64,000 bases of DNA from Aurantibacter_A sp965215845 (GCA_965215845.1 CBDCEL010000004.1:1736001-1800000); one strand, 5' to 3'. Positions 50,837 to 60,447 are shown, counted from the stretch's first letter. Numbers and translations are program-made. Notes: generated by a model from the letters alone, not told the origin.

Positions 50837-52525
50837 ATGATCCCAAGAATCACCGGTCTTCTCATTTTGCTTTCCCTTTTGCTCTTGCCTTTTCGTACAA
50901 GGGCACAAAAAAAGGATTCTTTAAACAAATCACAGATTTCAGGAAAGGATCAAATGGCCAAAGACACCATTTCAGATACCCTTGACCTTGATATGCAAAA
51001 TGTTGAGCAAATGGATTTGATGGATTCCGAATCGGATCAAGAAACCCCTTTTATACTTGCCCAAGGCCCGAGCAAGAGCAAGTACGACTTAAAAGACAAT
51101 GCCCTTGCCGCTCTTTATGATAGCCTATGGATGCGAGAGCTGTATGAGACCAACGCACTGTTCGACGAGATGCAAGAAGAGGTTTTGAAAATTGGTGCGG
51201 TTAAGGTAATCGATGGTGAACCTGTTGCGGTTGAAGAGGTCTACACCTATGATTTGCCGACCGATTCCCTTAAGGCGAGGCTTCAAAGGCTGAACCAAAA
51301 GACCCCGTTCAATGTAGTTTATAACCGTTCCCTAGAAAGCCTTATCAAATCCTTTTTAACGCGCAAACGTGATCTTATGGAACGTATGTTGACCGTCAGT
51401 CAATTTTATTTTCCATTGTTCGAAGAAGAATTTGATCGTCATGACATCCCTCTGGAAATGAAGTATCTTTCCATTGTCGAGTCGGCCTTGAATCCTAAGG
51501 CAAGGTCAAGGGTTGGCGCAACAGGATTGTGGCAATTTATGTACGGCACAGGCAAGCAGTATAATTTACACGTAACAAGTTATGTCGACGAACGCAGCGA
51601 CCCTATTAAATCGACAAAGGCATCTGCAAAATACCTTTCCAAGCTTTATGAGATTTTCGGGGATTGGGATTTGGCGCTGGCCGCGTATAATTCAGGGCCC
51701 GGTAATGTGAACAAAGCAATCAGAAGGTCGGGGGGGCATCGCAATTATTGGAACATCCGCAGAAATTTGCCCCGTGAAACCGCGGGCTACGTGCCTGCCT
51801 TTTTGGCCACTATGTATATTTTCGAATATGCTGAGGAGCACGGCCTAAAAACCAAAAAGGCTGAGCGACCCTACTTTGAAACGGACACGGTTCACGTGAA
51901 GAGTTTGATTACATTCGATCAAATATCAGAGTTGGTCGGGGTGAGCGTCGAAGAATTGAAAGTGCTGAACCCCTCTTACAAACTAAAGGTGATTCCTTAT
52001 ATAGAAGGAAAGGATTATTCATTGCGTTTACCGAAGCAGGCGATGGGGAAATTCGTTGCCAACGAGAAGCAAATCTATGCCCACGTGAAGAAGGAATTGG
52101 AAAGCAAGGAAAGTCCGCTTCCAAAATTGGTCAAACAAGCCGAGGCGGAACGAATCCGTTATCGCGTACGAAGCGGAGATTATTTGGGCAAGATCGCGGA
52201 GCGCTATGGTGTAGGGGTCAGTCAACTAAAGCAATGGAACGGATTAAGGAGCAGTAGGCTGAGGGTAGGTCAACGGCTTACGATTTTTCCAAGAAGAAGA
52301 CCTTCAAGTGTTTCATCAAGTGCGAAAAGCACGGCGACCGCCTCTACACCCGTTAAATTTCCTCCTGGAACCAAGACGCATACAGTTCGCAAAGGCGACT
52401 CTCTTTGGACCATTTCAAGGCAATATCCGGGCGTTACGATCGACAATCTAAAAAAATGGAACGGCCTTCGTAGCAACAAACTCCAACCCGGCACAAAGCT
52501 CAAGCTTTGTGAATGTTCCTCTTAA
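50837..52525 (+). CDS. MltD-like lytic transglycosylase with two LysM domains
   Basis: This 562-residue exported enzyme cleaves peptidoglycan glycan strands. It has a signal peptide (LLILLSLLLLPFRTRAQ), a low-complexity acidic region, and an SLT domain at about 185-340 with the catalytic Glu in SIVESALNPKA (Glu215), then GATGLWQFM and AAYNSGPGNVNKAI. Further on there are two C-terminal LysM domains (about 436-479, YRVRSGDYLGKIAERYGVG; and about 515-560, HTVRKGDSLWTISRQYPG), with a Ser/Thr/Pro-rich linker between them. This matches membrane-bound transglycosylase D. A DUF4837 lipoprotein gene follows 118 bases later on the same strand. Confidence 0.93.
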   Translation: MIPRITGLLILLSLLLLPFRTRAQKKDSLNKSQISGKDQMAKDTISDTLDLDMQNVEQMDLMDSESDQETPFILAQGPSKSKYDLKDNALAALYDSLWMRELYETNALFDEMQEEVLKIGAVKVIDGEPVAVEEVYTYDLPTDSLKARLQRLNQKTPFNVVYNRSLESLIKSFLTRKRDLMERMLTVSQFYFPLFEEEFDRHDIPLEMKYLSIVESALNPKARSRVGATGLWQFMYGTGKQYNLHVTSYVDERSDPIKSTKASAKYLSKLYEIFGDWDLALAAYNSGPGNVNKAIRRSGGHRNYWNIRRNLPRETAGYVPAFLATMYIFEYAEEHGLKTKKAERPYFETDTVHVKSLITFDQISELVGVSVEELKVLNPSYKLKVIPYIEGKDYSLRLPKQAMGKFVANEKQIYAHVKKELESKESPLPKLVKQAEAERIRYRVRSGDYLGKIAERYGVGVSQLKQWNGLRSSRLRVGQRLTIFPRRRPSSVSSSAKSTATASTPVKFPPGTKTHTVRKGDSLWTISRQYPGVTIDNLKKWNGLRSNKLQPGTKLKLCECSS

Positions 52526-52643
52526 GTCTTAACATATCCTAATTTTTACTGGCAAAGTGTCAAATTGGAACGATTTTCGTGGTACTGCGAATAGTATTTC
52601 GCTATCTTGAAAATTGTTAACAGAAAATCCCTATTCGATACAT

Positions 52644-53624
52644 ATGAAGAAACTTGGCGCATTTGCTATAATGGTAGCTCTTATCATATCCTGTAAGGAA
52701 AATAAACCACAGAATTATTTACCGGAATCGATCGGAGGAATAAATTCGATTGCCGTGGTTATCGATAATCAGCTTTGGGAAGGAAAAGTCGGGGATAAAA
52801 TCAGGGAACATTTTGCGGCTCCTTCTGTAGGGCTCACCCTTGATGAACCGATATTTTCCATCAATCATGTGCCGCCCTCCGTATTCTCGGGCACGGTTCG
52901 AAACATGCGTTCGGTGCTGTTCATTGAAAAAGACTCTTTAAGCCTTGGACATTTAAAGTCTGACATGTATGCCACGCCTCAACGGATTGGTGTAATAAAA
53001 GGCCGAACCGAGGATGAGATTATATCGAACATCGATGCCAAGGCAAATGAGATCATTGCCTCTTTCAAAAATCTTGAGGTCAAGGAGGCCCAACGACGAT
53101 TTAATCGTTCGCTGAGTGAAGAGACTGTGTTGAAGGATAAGTTCGGAATTAGTTTGACGGTTCCCTCGGCCTTTAAGGTAGGAAGACAGGAAGACAATTT
53201 TGTATGGATGGACACCCAAATACCGAAGGGAACGATGAACATCATAGCCTACCAGATGCCCGGGAACAGTTTCAGCAATGATTCCACCTTTGTTCGGGAT
53301 ATCGTACAAATGAGGGATTCTATCGGGCAAATTTATGTCCCAGGGCCCGATGTGCCCGGCAAAACGACCCATATGCGAAGCGACCCAGCCTTTTCCCCGC
53401 ATGTATTCGGTACTGAAATAGGTGGAATGAAGGCCGTTGAGGTTAGAGGTATCTGGGACATTAAAAACTATCCTATGGCCGGCCCTTTTTTGGCCTACAT
53501 TATCAATGATAAAGAAAACGACCGTAAGGTAGTAATCGAAGGATTCACCTTTGCACCTTCGGTGAACAAGCGAGACTATATGTTCGAGTTGGAGGCAATT
53601 CTTAGAACCATCAGGTTCGAATAA
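52644..53624 (+). CDS. DUF4837 family lipoprotein
   Basis: The 326-residue predicted lipoprotein starts at the ATG at 52644 (MKKLGAFAIMVALIISC, lipidated Cys17). The in-frame TTG at 52614 adds residues before the signal and is unlikely. The rest matches the DUF4837 family of Bacteroidota: a conserved early segment (SIAVVIDNQLWEGKVGDKIREHFAAP), then EPIFSINHVPPSVFSG, and a C-terminal half beginning near LKDKFGISLTVPSAFKV. The function is unknown. It sits after a peptidoglycan enzyme, so a wall-related role is possible but unproven. Confidence 0.85.
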   Translation: MKKLGAFAIMVALIISCKENKPQNYLPESIGGINSIAVVIDNQLWEGKVGDKIREHFAAPSVGLTLDEPIFSINHVPPSVFSGTVRNMRSVLFIEKDSLSLGHLKSDMYATPQRIGVIKGRTEDEIISNIDAKANEIIASFKNLEVKEAQRRFNRSLSEETVLKDKFGISLTVPSAFKVGRQEDNFVWMDTQIPKGTMNIIAYQMPGNSFSNDSTFVRDIVQMRDSIGQIYVPGPDVPGKTTHMRSDPAFSPHVFGTEIGGMKAVEVRGIWDIKNYPMAGPFLAYIINDKENDRKVVIEGFTFAPSVNKRDYMFELEAILRTIRFE

Positions 53625-53671
53625 TTGGGATTGCCCAACACGCCTCCTCAAACACAATTGGAATCAAATAT

Positions 53672-53699
53672 AAAGGCCCGGCAAAATCGCCGGGCCTTT
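53672..53699 (+). terminator. Terminator after the DUF4837 gene
   Basis: AAAGGCCCGGC pairs with GCCGGGCCTTT across a six-base loop. It lies 47 bases after the DUF4837 gene. Confidence 0.85.
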
Positions 53700-53994
53700 G
53701 TTGGTTAGGTTGGCCGTGTTTTCTGTCAAAAACGAAGCCAGGTGAGGTAAGACTTTATAGCATAATGGCAGAAGTCTCTAAAGGCTTCTAAATTTGTTTT
53801 TTTGATAATCAGAACATACTTCATTATCAACGGACTTTCGGTTTGTAGGCTGAGCTGTAAACTATAACTCAAAAAGAACTTTTTCGGTATCTAGGTCCCT
53901 CATTTTTGTTGTGAATTTATTGGAAATTGTTGTCAGGCGGGTTGTATTTGGATCAATGATCTATACCCTATGAAGTATAGGGGTAAAAAATAGA

Positions 53995-54020
53995 CCGGCC
54001 CCTTAATCGAGAGGGGCCGG
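53995..54020 (-). terminator. Terminator after the OmpA/PD40 gene
   Basis: CCGGCCCC (53995-54002) pairs with GGGGCCGG (54013-54020). On the minus strand the stem is followed by TCTATTTTTTAC, a T-rich run. It lies 41 bases after the OmpA-family gene's stop. Confidence 0.8.
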
Positions 54021-54060
54021 CCATTTAAGTTTTATAACCTTGAAAAGGAAGTCTTAAGGG

Positions 54061-56985
54061 TTACATATTTACGATTATGAATTCAGACCGTCTGTTTAAG
54101 AAATGTGCTTTTTCGGTACATCTGACGGTACCATCACATTCATTTAACAATCGCTCTTCACCGTAACCGACGGCACTTTCAATGCGCTCTGGAGCAATAC
54201 CTTTGCTTATCAGGTACTTCCTTGTTGATTTGGCCCTTCTATCCGACAAATATTCATTGTATGCCTTGCTGCCTCTTGAGTCGGTATGTGATTCGATCTT
54301 GATGACCATATTGGGGTATTCGTTCATGACCTCGACCATCTTGTCCAGTTCAACCGCTGCATCTTTTCTAATATAGGATTTGTCGAAATCAAAATGTATC
54401 ATCTCGGTCTTGAGTTTCTTGATCCCATCTTCAACGGCAATCAATTCTTCCAAACGCTTCAAGCTGATGTCTGCGGTTATCGTGTCGTTCTCCATGGTGG
54501 CAACTTGGGTCTCATCATCGAAGTACTTGCCTTTTTGGGTTTTGAGGGTATATTTTGTGTTGCTGTCAAGATCTTCGAAAATAAAGCTTCCATCATCTCC
54601 GGTCACCATTTCTTTTAGCTTGATGTTGTTTTCATCCAACAGGATTACCAACGCCTGCGGCATTAAGTCGCCTGTTATCAATTCGGTTACGACCCCGGCA
54701 ATGGCATTTTTGTTTCCGGGAACTTCTTCCAAGACCAAACGCTCAAAGGAATAAATATCGTCATCTCCCTTGCCGCCTTTCCTATTGGATGCGAAAAACC
54801 CTTTTTGGGTCTCTTCATCAACGATATATGAAAAATCATCTTTATTGCTATTCACGGGCTGGCCGACATTTTTGATTTCACCAAAACCTTCCTCGACGTC
54901 ATGTGTCACCTCGAACACATCCAATCCGCCGAGACCGGTATGCCCATCAGAGGAAAAGTAAAGCTTCTTACCATTGAAGAACGGGAACATTTCACGTTTA
55001 TCCGTATTGATTTCCGGTCCCAGATTTCTGGGTTCTGAGAAGTTGTTCGTGTCAAGTACGTCAACGACGAATAAATCCGTTCCGCCTATGGTTCCAGGCA
55101 TATCCGAGACAAAAAACAATTGCTTTCCATCTGGGCTTAAGGCCGGATGCCCAGTCGAATATTCATCACTGTTAAACGGCAACTCTATTGCTTCGGTCCA
55201 CTCATCCCCAACTTTTTGCGACATGTATATTTTCAAGTGGTTGACCCCATGTTTGTCTCGCTTAAGCTTTTTTCCGTAGTTGTTTCTCGTGAAGTACATG
55301 GTCGTATTATCGGGTGAGAAGGTAACGGAGGCTTCGTGATACTTGGTATTTATCTTTTTCGAGAATTTAATGGCATCTCTTAGGTCTTGTGACTCCTCAT
55401 TGATTTTCGCGACATAAAGGTCTAAATAAGGTTGATTGTTCCATTTATACCTTCTGGTATTAAAAAACGAGGAATCCTGTGATGACGCAAAAACGATTTG
55501 AGAGGAATCAAGGAACATTGGCGAAAACTCGGAGTATTCAGAGTTGATCGCTAAATTTTTTATGTTGAAATTATCTGTGGTAGCCAAGATATTGTCCAAA
55601 ACTATTTCGTTCGGAAGGGGCTTATCGCCAATGGACGATCGTCCATTTTCAACTTTTTTGTTATAAAGCCTCATTAACCGTTTAGAGCGCCCATATTTGC
55701 CGGTTCCTTTTAGGGCATGGGCATATTTGAAAATGTTGTCTGCTGACAGTTCCTTGCCATAGCTCTCATATAAAATATTGTACCACTCATACGCCTTTTC
55801 CATATTGGTGTTATAATAGTGGGCATCGGCTACTTTCTGAATGATGTCTTTGGTATAGTATTTATCGCCCTTCAATAAGGCCTGTTCGTAAAGGTCTGCT
55901 GCCTCGGCATACCACATTTTGTCAAAATAATGATCTGCCTTTTGAATCAACTTACTTTTGATGTCTCCCTCTTTTATCGAGTACGCAGGCACAGAACTTT
56001 CCATACCATCGTCATAAGCCTCTATCACACCGCTCTGCGCGTCAAGATCTGACCTTTCGAGGACACCTTGATTTTCGAAGGCGATGTCCTCTTCCGATAT
56101 TTTATTTGTTTCCGGATTATTTATCGATTCCGGATTTACAACTTTCATCACCCAAACCTCATCATCATAGCTGCCATCAAACTTGGTTTTACATTCTTCG
56201 ATGGCCGGCCTCCAGTCTTGGTGATATTGAAGGTAGACGTAATTGAGTCCATTTTCCGGATTTTGAACAGATCCCGATTCAAAGCCTTTTTTCTTCAACT
56301 TTTTAACGGCTTTGTCCCTGTTTCGAATTTTGCTATATGTGCCGGAGATGATATAGTAACCAGCTGGGACGGTTTTTAGCTCTGAAAAGACTCGGTATGT
56401 GATATTGTTTCTTTCAGCCGCTTCTTCAAAGGTTTCGTTTTCTTTGATTGTTGATTTGGACGAGAGCCCGACCCTGCCATTTTCTTTTTTGAATTTCGAA
56501 GGTTGGACGTTAGTATTTTTATGGATATTCTCGGCTACCATGATCCAGACTTCCGATTTGTACAAACCGTTGAATTTGGTCGAACAGGCTAGAATGGCAT
56601 TTTTGCCTTTGTTGAAATGTTTCAGGTAAACATAGTGCATTCCTGTTTCGGCAATAGCCACATAGTCAGAACTGAATCCTTTGCTCTTAAGTTTTTTTAC
56701 GGCCCTTTTGGCGTTGGCCGCCTCGCCATATACCCCCGCAACGACATAATACCCCTCTTTAAAATTTTTTGCATTGACCTTTCGAAACGAAATTCCATAT
56801 TTCTTGGCGGTCCGCTCGAAACTTGCATATGCCGAATTGACCGAATTGGCATGGCTGGTTTCATCGGAGGAGAGCTTAAAGTATTTATGGTCCTCAATGG
56901 CGGTCTCAACATCTTTAGATGAGAAAGTTGATGCGAAGACTCCTATTGAAAATAGGATTGAAAACGCTATTGGCAGTCTTTTCAT
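54061..56985 (-). CDS. OmpA-family envelope protein with SPOR-like, TPR, PD40 and regulatory-like domains (PorE-like layout)
   Basis: The 974-residue exported protein has a short signal (LPIAFSILFSIGVFAST). Two SPOR-like repeats follow (about 75-150 and 205-285, each GYYVVAG/GYYIISG ... YVYL ... W(I/V)M). TPR-like helices lie at about 345-450 and PD40/WD40-like beta-propeller blades at about 480-760 (FSPDNTTMYFTRN, LSPDGKQLFFVSD). A carboxypeptidase-regulatory-like domain is at about 775-860, and a C-terminal OmpA peptidoglycan-binding domain at about 870-974 (IHFDFDKSYI, ESHTDSRGSKAYNEYLSDRRA, NRRSEF). The TPR-PD40-regulatory-OmpA order matches T9SS-associated PorE-type proteins that tie PorP to peptidoglycan. 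The repeats are shared with the SprD-like protein. It probably anchors an outer-membrane complex. Confidence 0.88.
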   Translation of the reverse strand: MKRLPIAFSILFSIGVFASTFSSKDVETAIEDHKYFKLSSDETSHANSVNSAYASFERTAKKYGISFRKVNAKNFKEGYYVVAGVYGEAANAKRAVKKLKSKGFSSDYVAIAETGMHYVYLKHFNKGKNAILACSTKFNGLYKSEVWIMVAENIHKNTNVQPSKFKKENGRVGLSSKSTIKENETFEEAAERNNITYRVFSELKTVPAGYYIISGTYSKIRNRDKAVKKLKKKGFESGSVQNPENGLNYVYLQYHQDWRPAIEECKTKFDGSYDDEVWVMKVVNPESINNPETNKISEEDIAFENQGVLERSDLDAQSGVIEAYDDGMESSVPAYSIKEGDIKSKLIQKADHYFDKMWYAEAADLYEQALLKGDKYYTKDIIQKVADAHYYNTNMEKAYEWYNILYESYGKELSADNIFKYAHALKGTGKYGRSKRLMRLYNKKVENGRSSIGDKPLPNEIVLDNILATTDNFNIKNLAINSEYSEFSPMFLDSSQIVFASSQDSSFFNTRRYKWNNQPYLDLYVAKINEESQDLRDAIKFSKKINTKYHEASVTFSPDNTTMYFTRNNYGKKLKRDKHGVNHLKIYMSQKVGDEWTEAIELPFNSDEYSTGHPALSPDGKQLFFVSDMPGTIGGTDLFVVDVLDTNNFSEPRNLGPEINTDKREMFPFFNGKKLYFSSDGHTGLGGLDVFEVTHDVEEGFGEIKNVGQPVNSNKDDFSYIVDEETQKGFFASNRKGGKGDDDIYSFERLVLEEVPGNKNAIAGVVTELITGDLMPQALVILLDENNIKLKEMVTGDDGSFIFEDLDSNTKYTLKTQKGKYFDDETQVATMENDTITADISLKRLEELIAVEDGIKKLKTEMIHFDFDKSYIRKDAAVELDKMVEVMNEYPNMVIKIESHTDSRGSKAYNEYLSDRRAKSTRKYLISKGIAPERIESAVGYGEERLLNECDGTVRCTEKAHFLNRRSEFIIVNM

Positions 56986-56996
56986 GATTTGGGTTA

Positions 56997-57188
56997 TTAG
57001 AAAAATCTTGGCGACTTGAGTTTCTTCTCTTTGGAAATCGGCTGGAACCTACGGATAAACCTGTGGGTTTCCGAATTGTAATTGTTTAATGCAATCATAG
57101 GCGTATCCATATTGAACTTAGCGGATACTTGAAATCCAAAAAAGGCGCTCAAAGAGTCGTCCCATCTGTATTTAACGCCTAATTTCAT
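56997..57188 (-). CDS. Short unrecognised frame upstream of the OmpA gene
   Basis: A 63-residue frame ends 11 bases before the OmpA-family gene on the same strand. Its first half (MKLGVKYRWDDSLSAFFGF) has the alternating pattern of outer-membrane beta-strands and could be the tail of a lost PorP/SprF-type gene, which often precedes such OmpA genes; the second half is basic. I cannot assign it. It may be a small gene, a remnant or chance. Confidence 0.3.
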   Translation of the reverse strand: MKLGVKYRWDDSLSAFFGFQVSAKFNMDTPMIALNNYNSETHRFIRRFQPISKEKKLKSPRFF

Positions 57189-57647
57189 CGTTTCGTATAT
57201 TAAAAAGAAGACATAATAATCCGTCAACAAAGGCGGCGGACAAGGGGTGTGAAATTATCAGGCATAGTGCTACTTTGAAAAAATAGGGATGGAAATGGCC
57301 ATTCTTTTGGTAATTAAGCATAACGATGTAAAGGGGGTATTATAAAACCACCTGATTTGTGGGGCATGCAGCCTTACTTTAATTATTTAACTACTAACGC
57401 TCAATTCGAGGGGTCGAATATGTCAAAAGAACTATTTGTTGTGAAGTATTGATTTTGCAACATGAACACGTAGAAAATGGGCATCAAAAATTGATAATTG
57501 GGGTTTTAGACTTGGCAATTTGACTTTGAAGGCAACCCGTATCGGCATGATTTCTAGAAAACATAATGTGCACAAGACTGCGGAGGGTCGCTTTTGGGCA
57601 ATAAAAAAGCCCCGGATTATCCGGGGCTCAAAATAAGAGTATTCAAA
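57189..57647. other. Gene-free spacer before the tatA terminator
   Basis: About 420-460 bp without a convincing gene on either strand. It contains the upstream region of the OmpA operon (57190-57300) and the tatA terminator (57609-57627). I see no RNA gene or clear repeat in 57300-57600. Confidence 0.5.
57609..57627 (-). terminator. tatA terminator
   Basis: GCCCCGGAT and ATCCGGGGC form a 9-bp stem with a one-base centre. On the minus strand it is followed by TTTTTTAT. It is 21 bases past the tatA stop. Confidence 0.85.
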
Positions 57648-57830
57648 CTATTCTTTGTTCTCTTCCAATTTTTCATCCTCTTTTGAGGCGTCTTTGAACT
57701 CTTTGATGCCACTTCCCAGCCCGCGCATGAGTTCAGGTATCTTCTTTCCGCCGAATAACAAAAGAACCAAAACAACAATTACAGCAATTTGCCAAGGGCC
57801 AATGGCCAAAAATATATGTGAAGCTATCAT
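57648..57830 (-). CDS. tatA: Twin-arginine translocase subunit TatA/TatE
   Basis: The 60-residue protein has one membrane helix (WQIAVIVVLVLLLFG, about 13-27), the hinge FGGKKIPELMRGLGSGIKEFK with the conserved FG, and an amphipathic helix and acidic tail. TatA multimers form the pore for folded proteins in the Tat pathway; tatC is not in the window. It has a TACATTTG -7 element 22 bases upstream and a strong terminator. Confidence 0.95.
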   Translation of the reverse strand: MIASHIFLAIGPWQIAVIVVLVLLLFGGKKIPELMRGLGSGIKEFKDASKEDEKLEENKE

Positions 57831-57851
57831 AGTCTATCAATTTATAAACAA

Positions 57852-57859
57852 CAAATGTA
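57852..57859 (-). promoter_or_regulatory. tatA promoter -7 element
   Basis: The minus strand reads TACATTTG, an exact TAnnTTTG match. Confidence 0.5.
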
Positions 57860-58007
57860 CAAAAAACTAAAGAACGGTTTTCAGCGGCATTGTTAATCTT
57901 AACGCAACGGGCAAGTTTTAATTGTTTGCGCCGGGCCGATTCGATAAATCGCGCGCATTGAAAGACTGCACCAAACTTCTCGGCGCGTTAAATTTGATGT
58001 AGAGCAC

Positions 58008-58035
58008 TTGAAATTCAATTCATGCCTTATCTTTG
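58008..58035 (+). promoter_or_regulatory. Promoter of the M23 peptidase gene
   Basis: TTG (58008-58010), a 17-base spacer and TATCTTTG (58028-58035) fit the flavobacterial promoter consensus. The transcript would begin almost at the ATG (58042), giving a very short or absent leader. An upstream in-frame TTG at 58033 overlaps the promoter and is rejected as a start. Confidence 0.65.
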
Positions 58036-58041
58036 TTGGGA

Positions 58042-58911
58042 ATGGCAAAAAAGAAGAAAAAAAGAAAGGAAATCCGGCGGAAACTACTTCACAAGTATCG
58101 TCTGGTCATACTTAACGAAAGTACCTTCGAAGAAAAAATTTCGTTCAAATTAAGTCGATTGAACGTTTTTGTCACCGGGTCACTTTGTGTTATCGGCCTC
58201 ATCGGCCTCACCACCCTATTGATAGCCTTTACGCCGCTGAGAGAGTACATTCCGGGGTATTCCTCCACAAAATTGAAGCGTGAGGCGACTGAGCTTACCT
58301 ATAAGACGGATTCACTTGTCAGAACATTGAATTATACCAATAGGTATCTTGATAATGTCAGAATGGTTTTGAAGGGAGATATCGAGAATACCGAATTTAA
58401 TAGGGATTCGCTATACGAGAAATTCAAACTGGATCCCTCTGCCGTGGATTTGACCCCAATTAAGGAAGATTCGCTTTTGCGGGCAGAGGTGGCATTGGAA
58501 GACAAATACAATTTATTTGAATCCTCGGCAGGTATCGGAGGCGGAACACTTTTTCCACCGGTCAATGGCACGATTACACAAGGGTACGATGCCCAACAGA
58601 GACATTTTGCTGTCGATGTTGTTGCTAAAATAGACACGCCGGTCAAAGCCGTAGCGGACGGCATTGTGATTTTTTCGGAATGGACTGCAGATACCGGTTA
58701 TGTTCTTATAATTGAACATGAAGAAGGGCTGTTGAGCGTCTACAAGCACAATGGTTCATTGAACAAGAATCAGGGCGATTTGGTACGCTCTGGTGAAGTT
58801 ATTGCATCCGTGGGCAATACCGGGCACCTTACCACGGGCCCACATCTTCATTTCGAACTCTGGGATGATGGCGCGCCGATCGATCCCCGGAATTTCGTGG
58901 ATTTTAATTGA
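58042..58911 (+). CDS. M23 family metallopeptidase (LytM-type)
   Basis: This 289-residue membrane-anchored peptidase or activator acts on peptidoglycan. It has a very basic N-terminus (MAKKKKKRKEIRRK), one membrane helix at about 47-67 and a short coiled segment. The M23 domain (about 170-285) has the zinc ligands in RHFAVD (His188, Asp192) and PHLHFELW (His268, His270), so it should be active. GH3-family and DUF6909-like genes follow closely. The layout tatA, M23, GH3 is one I associate with flavobacterial chromosomes. Confidence 0.92.
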   Translation: MAKKKKKRKEIRRKLLHKYRLVILNESTFEEKISFKLSRLNVFVTGSLCVIGLIGLTTLLIAFTPLREYIPGYSSTKLKREATELTYKTDSLVRTLNYTNRYLDNVRMVLKGDIENTEFNRDSLYEKFKLDPSAVDLTPIKEDSLLRAEVALEDKYNLFESSAGIGGGTLFPPVNGTITQGYDAQQRHFAVDVVAKIDTPVKAVADGIVIFSEWTADTGYVLIIEHEEGLLSVYKHNGSLNKNQGDLVRSGEVIASVGNTGHLTTGPHLHFELWDDGAPIDPRNFVDFN

Positions 58912-58916
58912 TTCAA

Positions 58917-60416
58917 ATGTCTTTCAAATCTTTTGCGGCCAAAATATTTGCGAGCACCATTGCGAAGAGAACCGCGCGATGGGTCAAGAATCCGATCAAA
59001 ACCCAGAAGAAAGTGTTTGATGGGCTCATAGCCAAAGGAAATCGAACGCAATTTGGGCAAGACCATAAATTTGGGTCCATACGGTCACACTCCGATTTTA
59101 TCAAACAGGTTCCGATTCGCGATTATGAAGATTTAAAGCCCTATGTGGAACAGGTCAAGGAAGGGATGGCCGATGTACTGTGGCCGGGAAGGCCCCTATA
59201 TTTTGCCAAGACCTCCGGAACCACCTCTGGGGCCAAATACATCCCTATAACAAAAGAGTCCATCGAACATCAAGTGGAGGCCTCCAGGAATGCGATCTTA
59301 AGCTATATTCATGAAACGGGAAATTCCCACTTTGTCGATGGTAGAATGATTTTCCTTCAGGGAAGCCCTGAAATGGACGAGAAAAACGGAATCAAGGTCG
59401 GCAGATTATCCGGCATATCTGCCCACTATGTTCCGAACTATCTTCAAAAGAATCGTTTACCAAGTTGGAAAACCAACTGCATCGAAGATTGGGAGATGAA
59501 GGTGAATGCCATTGTGGAGGAGACGGTTGCTGAGAATATGACGGTAATCGCCGGTATTCCATCATGGGTTCAGATGTATTTTGAAAAACTAATTGAAAAA
59601 GAAGGGAAAAAAGTCGGTGAGATTTTTGAAAATTTCAGGTTGTTCATCTATGGCGGCGTGAACTATGAGCCCTATCGGGCGAAGTTCGAGTCGTTAATCG
59701 GTAGAATGGTGGATAGTATTGAGTTATTTCCAGCCAGCGAAGGCTTTTTTGCCTATCAAGACTCCCAAAAGGAAAAGGGGATGCTATTGCTCTTGAATTC
59801 GGGAATTTTTTATGAGTTCGTAAAGGCAAGTGATTTTTTTGATGATAATCCTGAGCGGATTACCATCAAAGATGTGGAGCTTAACATCGACTATGTCATG
59901 ATCATCTCTACAAATGCGGGGTTGTGGGCATACAACCTGGGAGATACCGTTCGGTTCATTTCATTAAAACCTTACAAGATTGTCGTTTCGGGCCGCATTA
60001 AGCACTTCATTTCGGCATTCGGGGAACATGTCATCGCAAAAGAAGTGGAACAAGCGATGCAAGAGGCGATCGCATTGACTGGGTCTGAGGTCAACGAATT
60101 TACAGTGGCACCTCAAATTACCCCTAAAAATGGTGAACTGCCATATCACGAATGGTTTATCGAGTTTGAAGAAAAACCAAAAGACTTGGCAAAGTTCATC
60201 ACAGTACTCGACGAATCGTTGCAGGCCCAGAATAGCTACTATTTTGACCTGATTGACGGCAAGATCCTACAAACCCTCAAAATTACCGAAATTGAAAAAG
60301 GGGGATTTCGAAACTATATGAGGTCCATCGGGAAGTTGGGCGGTCAAAACAAGGTACAGCGATTAGGTAATGACAGAAAAGTAGCCGATGTACTGACTAA
60401 ATTCCGTAAACCGTAA
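58917..60416 (+). CDS. GH3 family acyl-adenylate/amido synthetase-like protein
   Basis: The 499-residue protein belongs to the GH3 family, named for plant enzymes that conjugate jasmonate or auxin to amino acids. The ATP motif AKTSGTTSGAKYIPIT is at about 101-116. YGGVNYEPYRAKFE and ELFPASEGFFAYQD (about 250-285) form the second adenylate-binding region, and NLGDTVRF follows near 345. Bacterial substrates are unknown. The ATG at 58917 begins five bases after the M23 stop; the TTG at 58908 overlaps that stop and is less likely. Confidence 0.88.
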   Translation: MSFKSFAAKIFASTIAKRTARWVKNPIKTQKKVFDGLIAKGNRTQFGQDHKFGSIRSHSDFIKQVPIRDYEDLKPYVEQVKEGMADVLWPGRPLYFAKTSGTTSGAKYIPITKESIEHQVEASRNAILSYIHETGNSHFVDGRMIFLQGSPEMDEKNGIKVGRLSGISAHYVPNYLQKNRLPSWKTNCIEDWEMKVNAIVEETVAENMTVIAGIPSWVQMYFEKLIEKEGKKVGEIFENFRLFIYGGVNYEPYRAKFESLIGRMVDSIELFPASEGFFAYQDSQKEKGMLLLLNSGIFYEFVKASDFFDDNPERITIKDVELNIDYVMIISTNAGLWAYNLGDTVRFISLKPYKIVVSGRIKHFISAFGEHVIAKEVEQAMQEAIALTGSEVNEFTVAPQITPKNGELPYHEWFIEFEEKPKDLAKFITVLDESLQAQNSYYFDLIDGKILQTLKITEIEKGGFRNYMRSIGKLGGQNKVQRLGNDRKVADVLTKFRKP

Positions 60417-60447
60417 TTTTAGTTGTAATTTTGCCCGAAATTCTTTC

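Larger units (their letters stand above)
53625..54060. other. Gene-free spacer with two terminators
   Basis: This 436-bp gap between convergent genes has a terminator at each end (53672-53699 and 53995-54020). The middle (53700-53990) has no open frame of note, no tRNA and no repeat that I recognise; a weak CCCTAT...ATAGGG inverted repeat is near 53966-53982. Confidence 0.55.

Noticed and set aside
51890..51905. CACGTG-centred sequence in the transglycosylase gene as a third parS
   Set aside because: Several mismatches to the 16-bp consensus in the arms; only the central six bases match.
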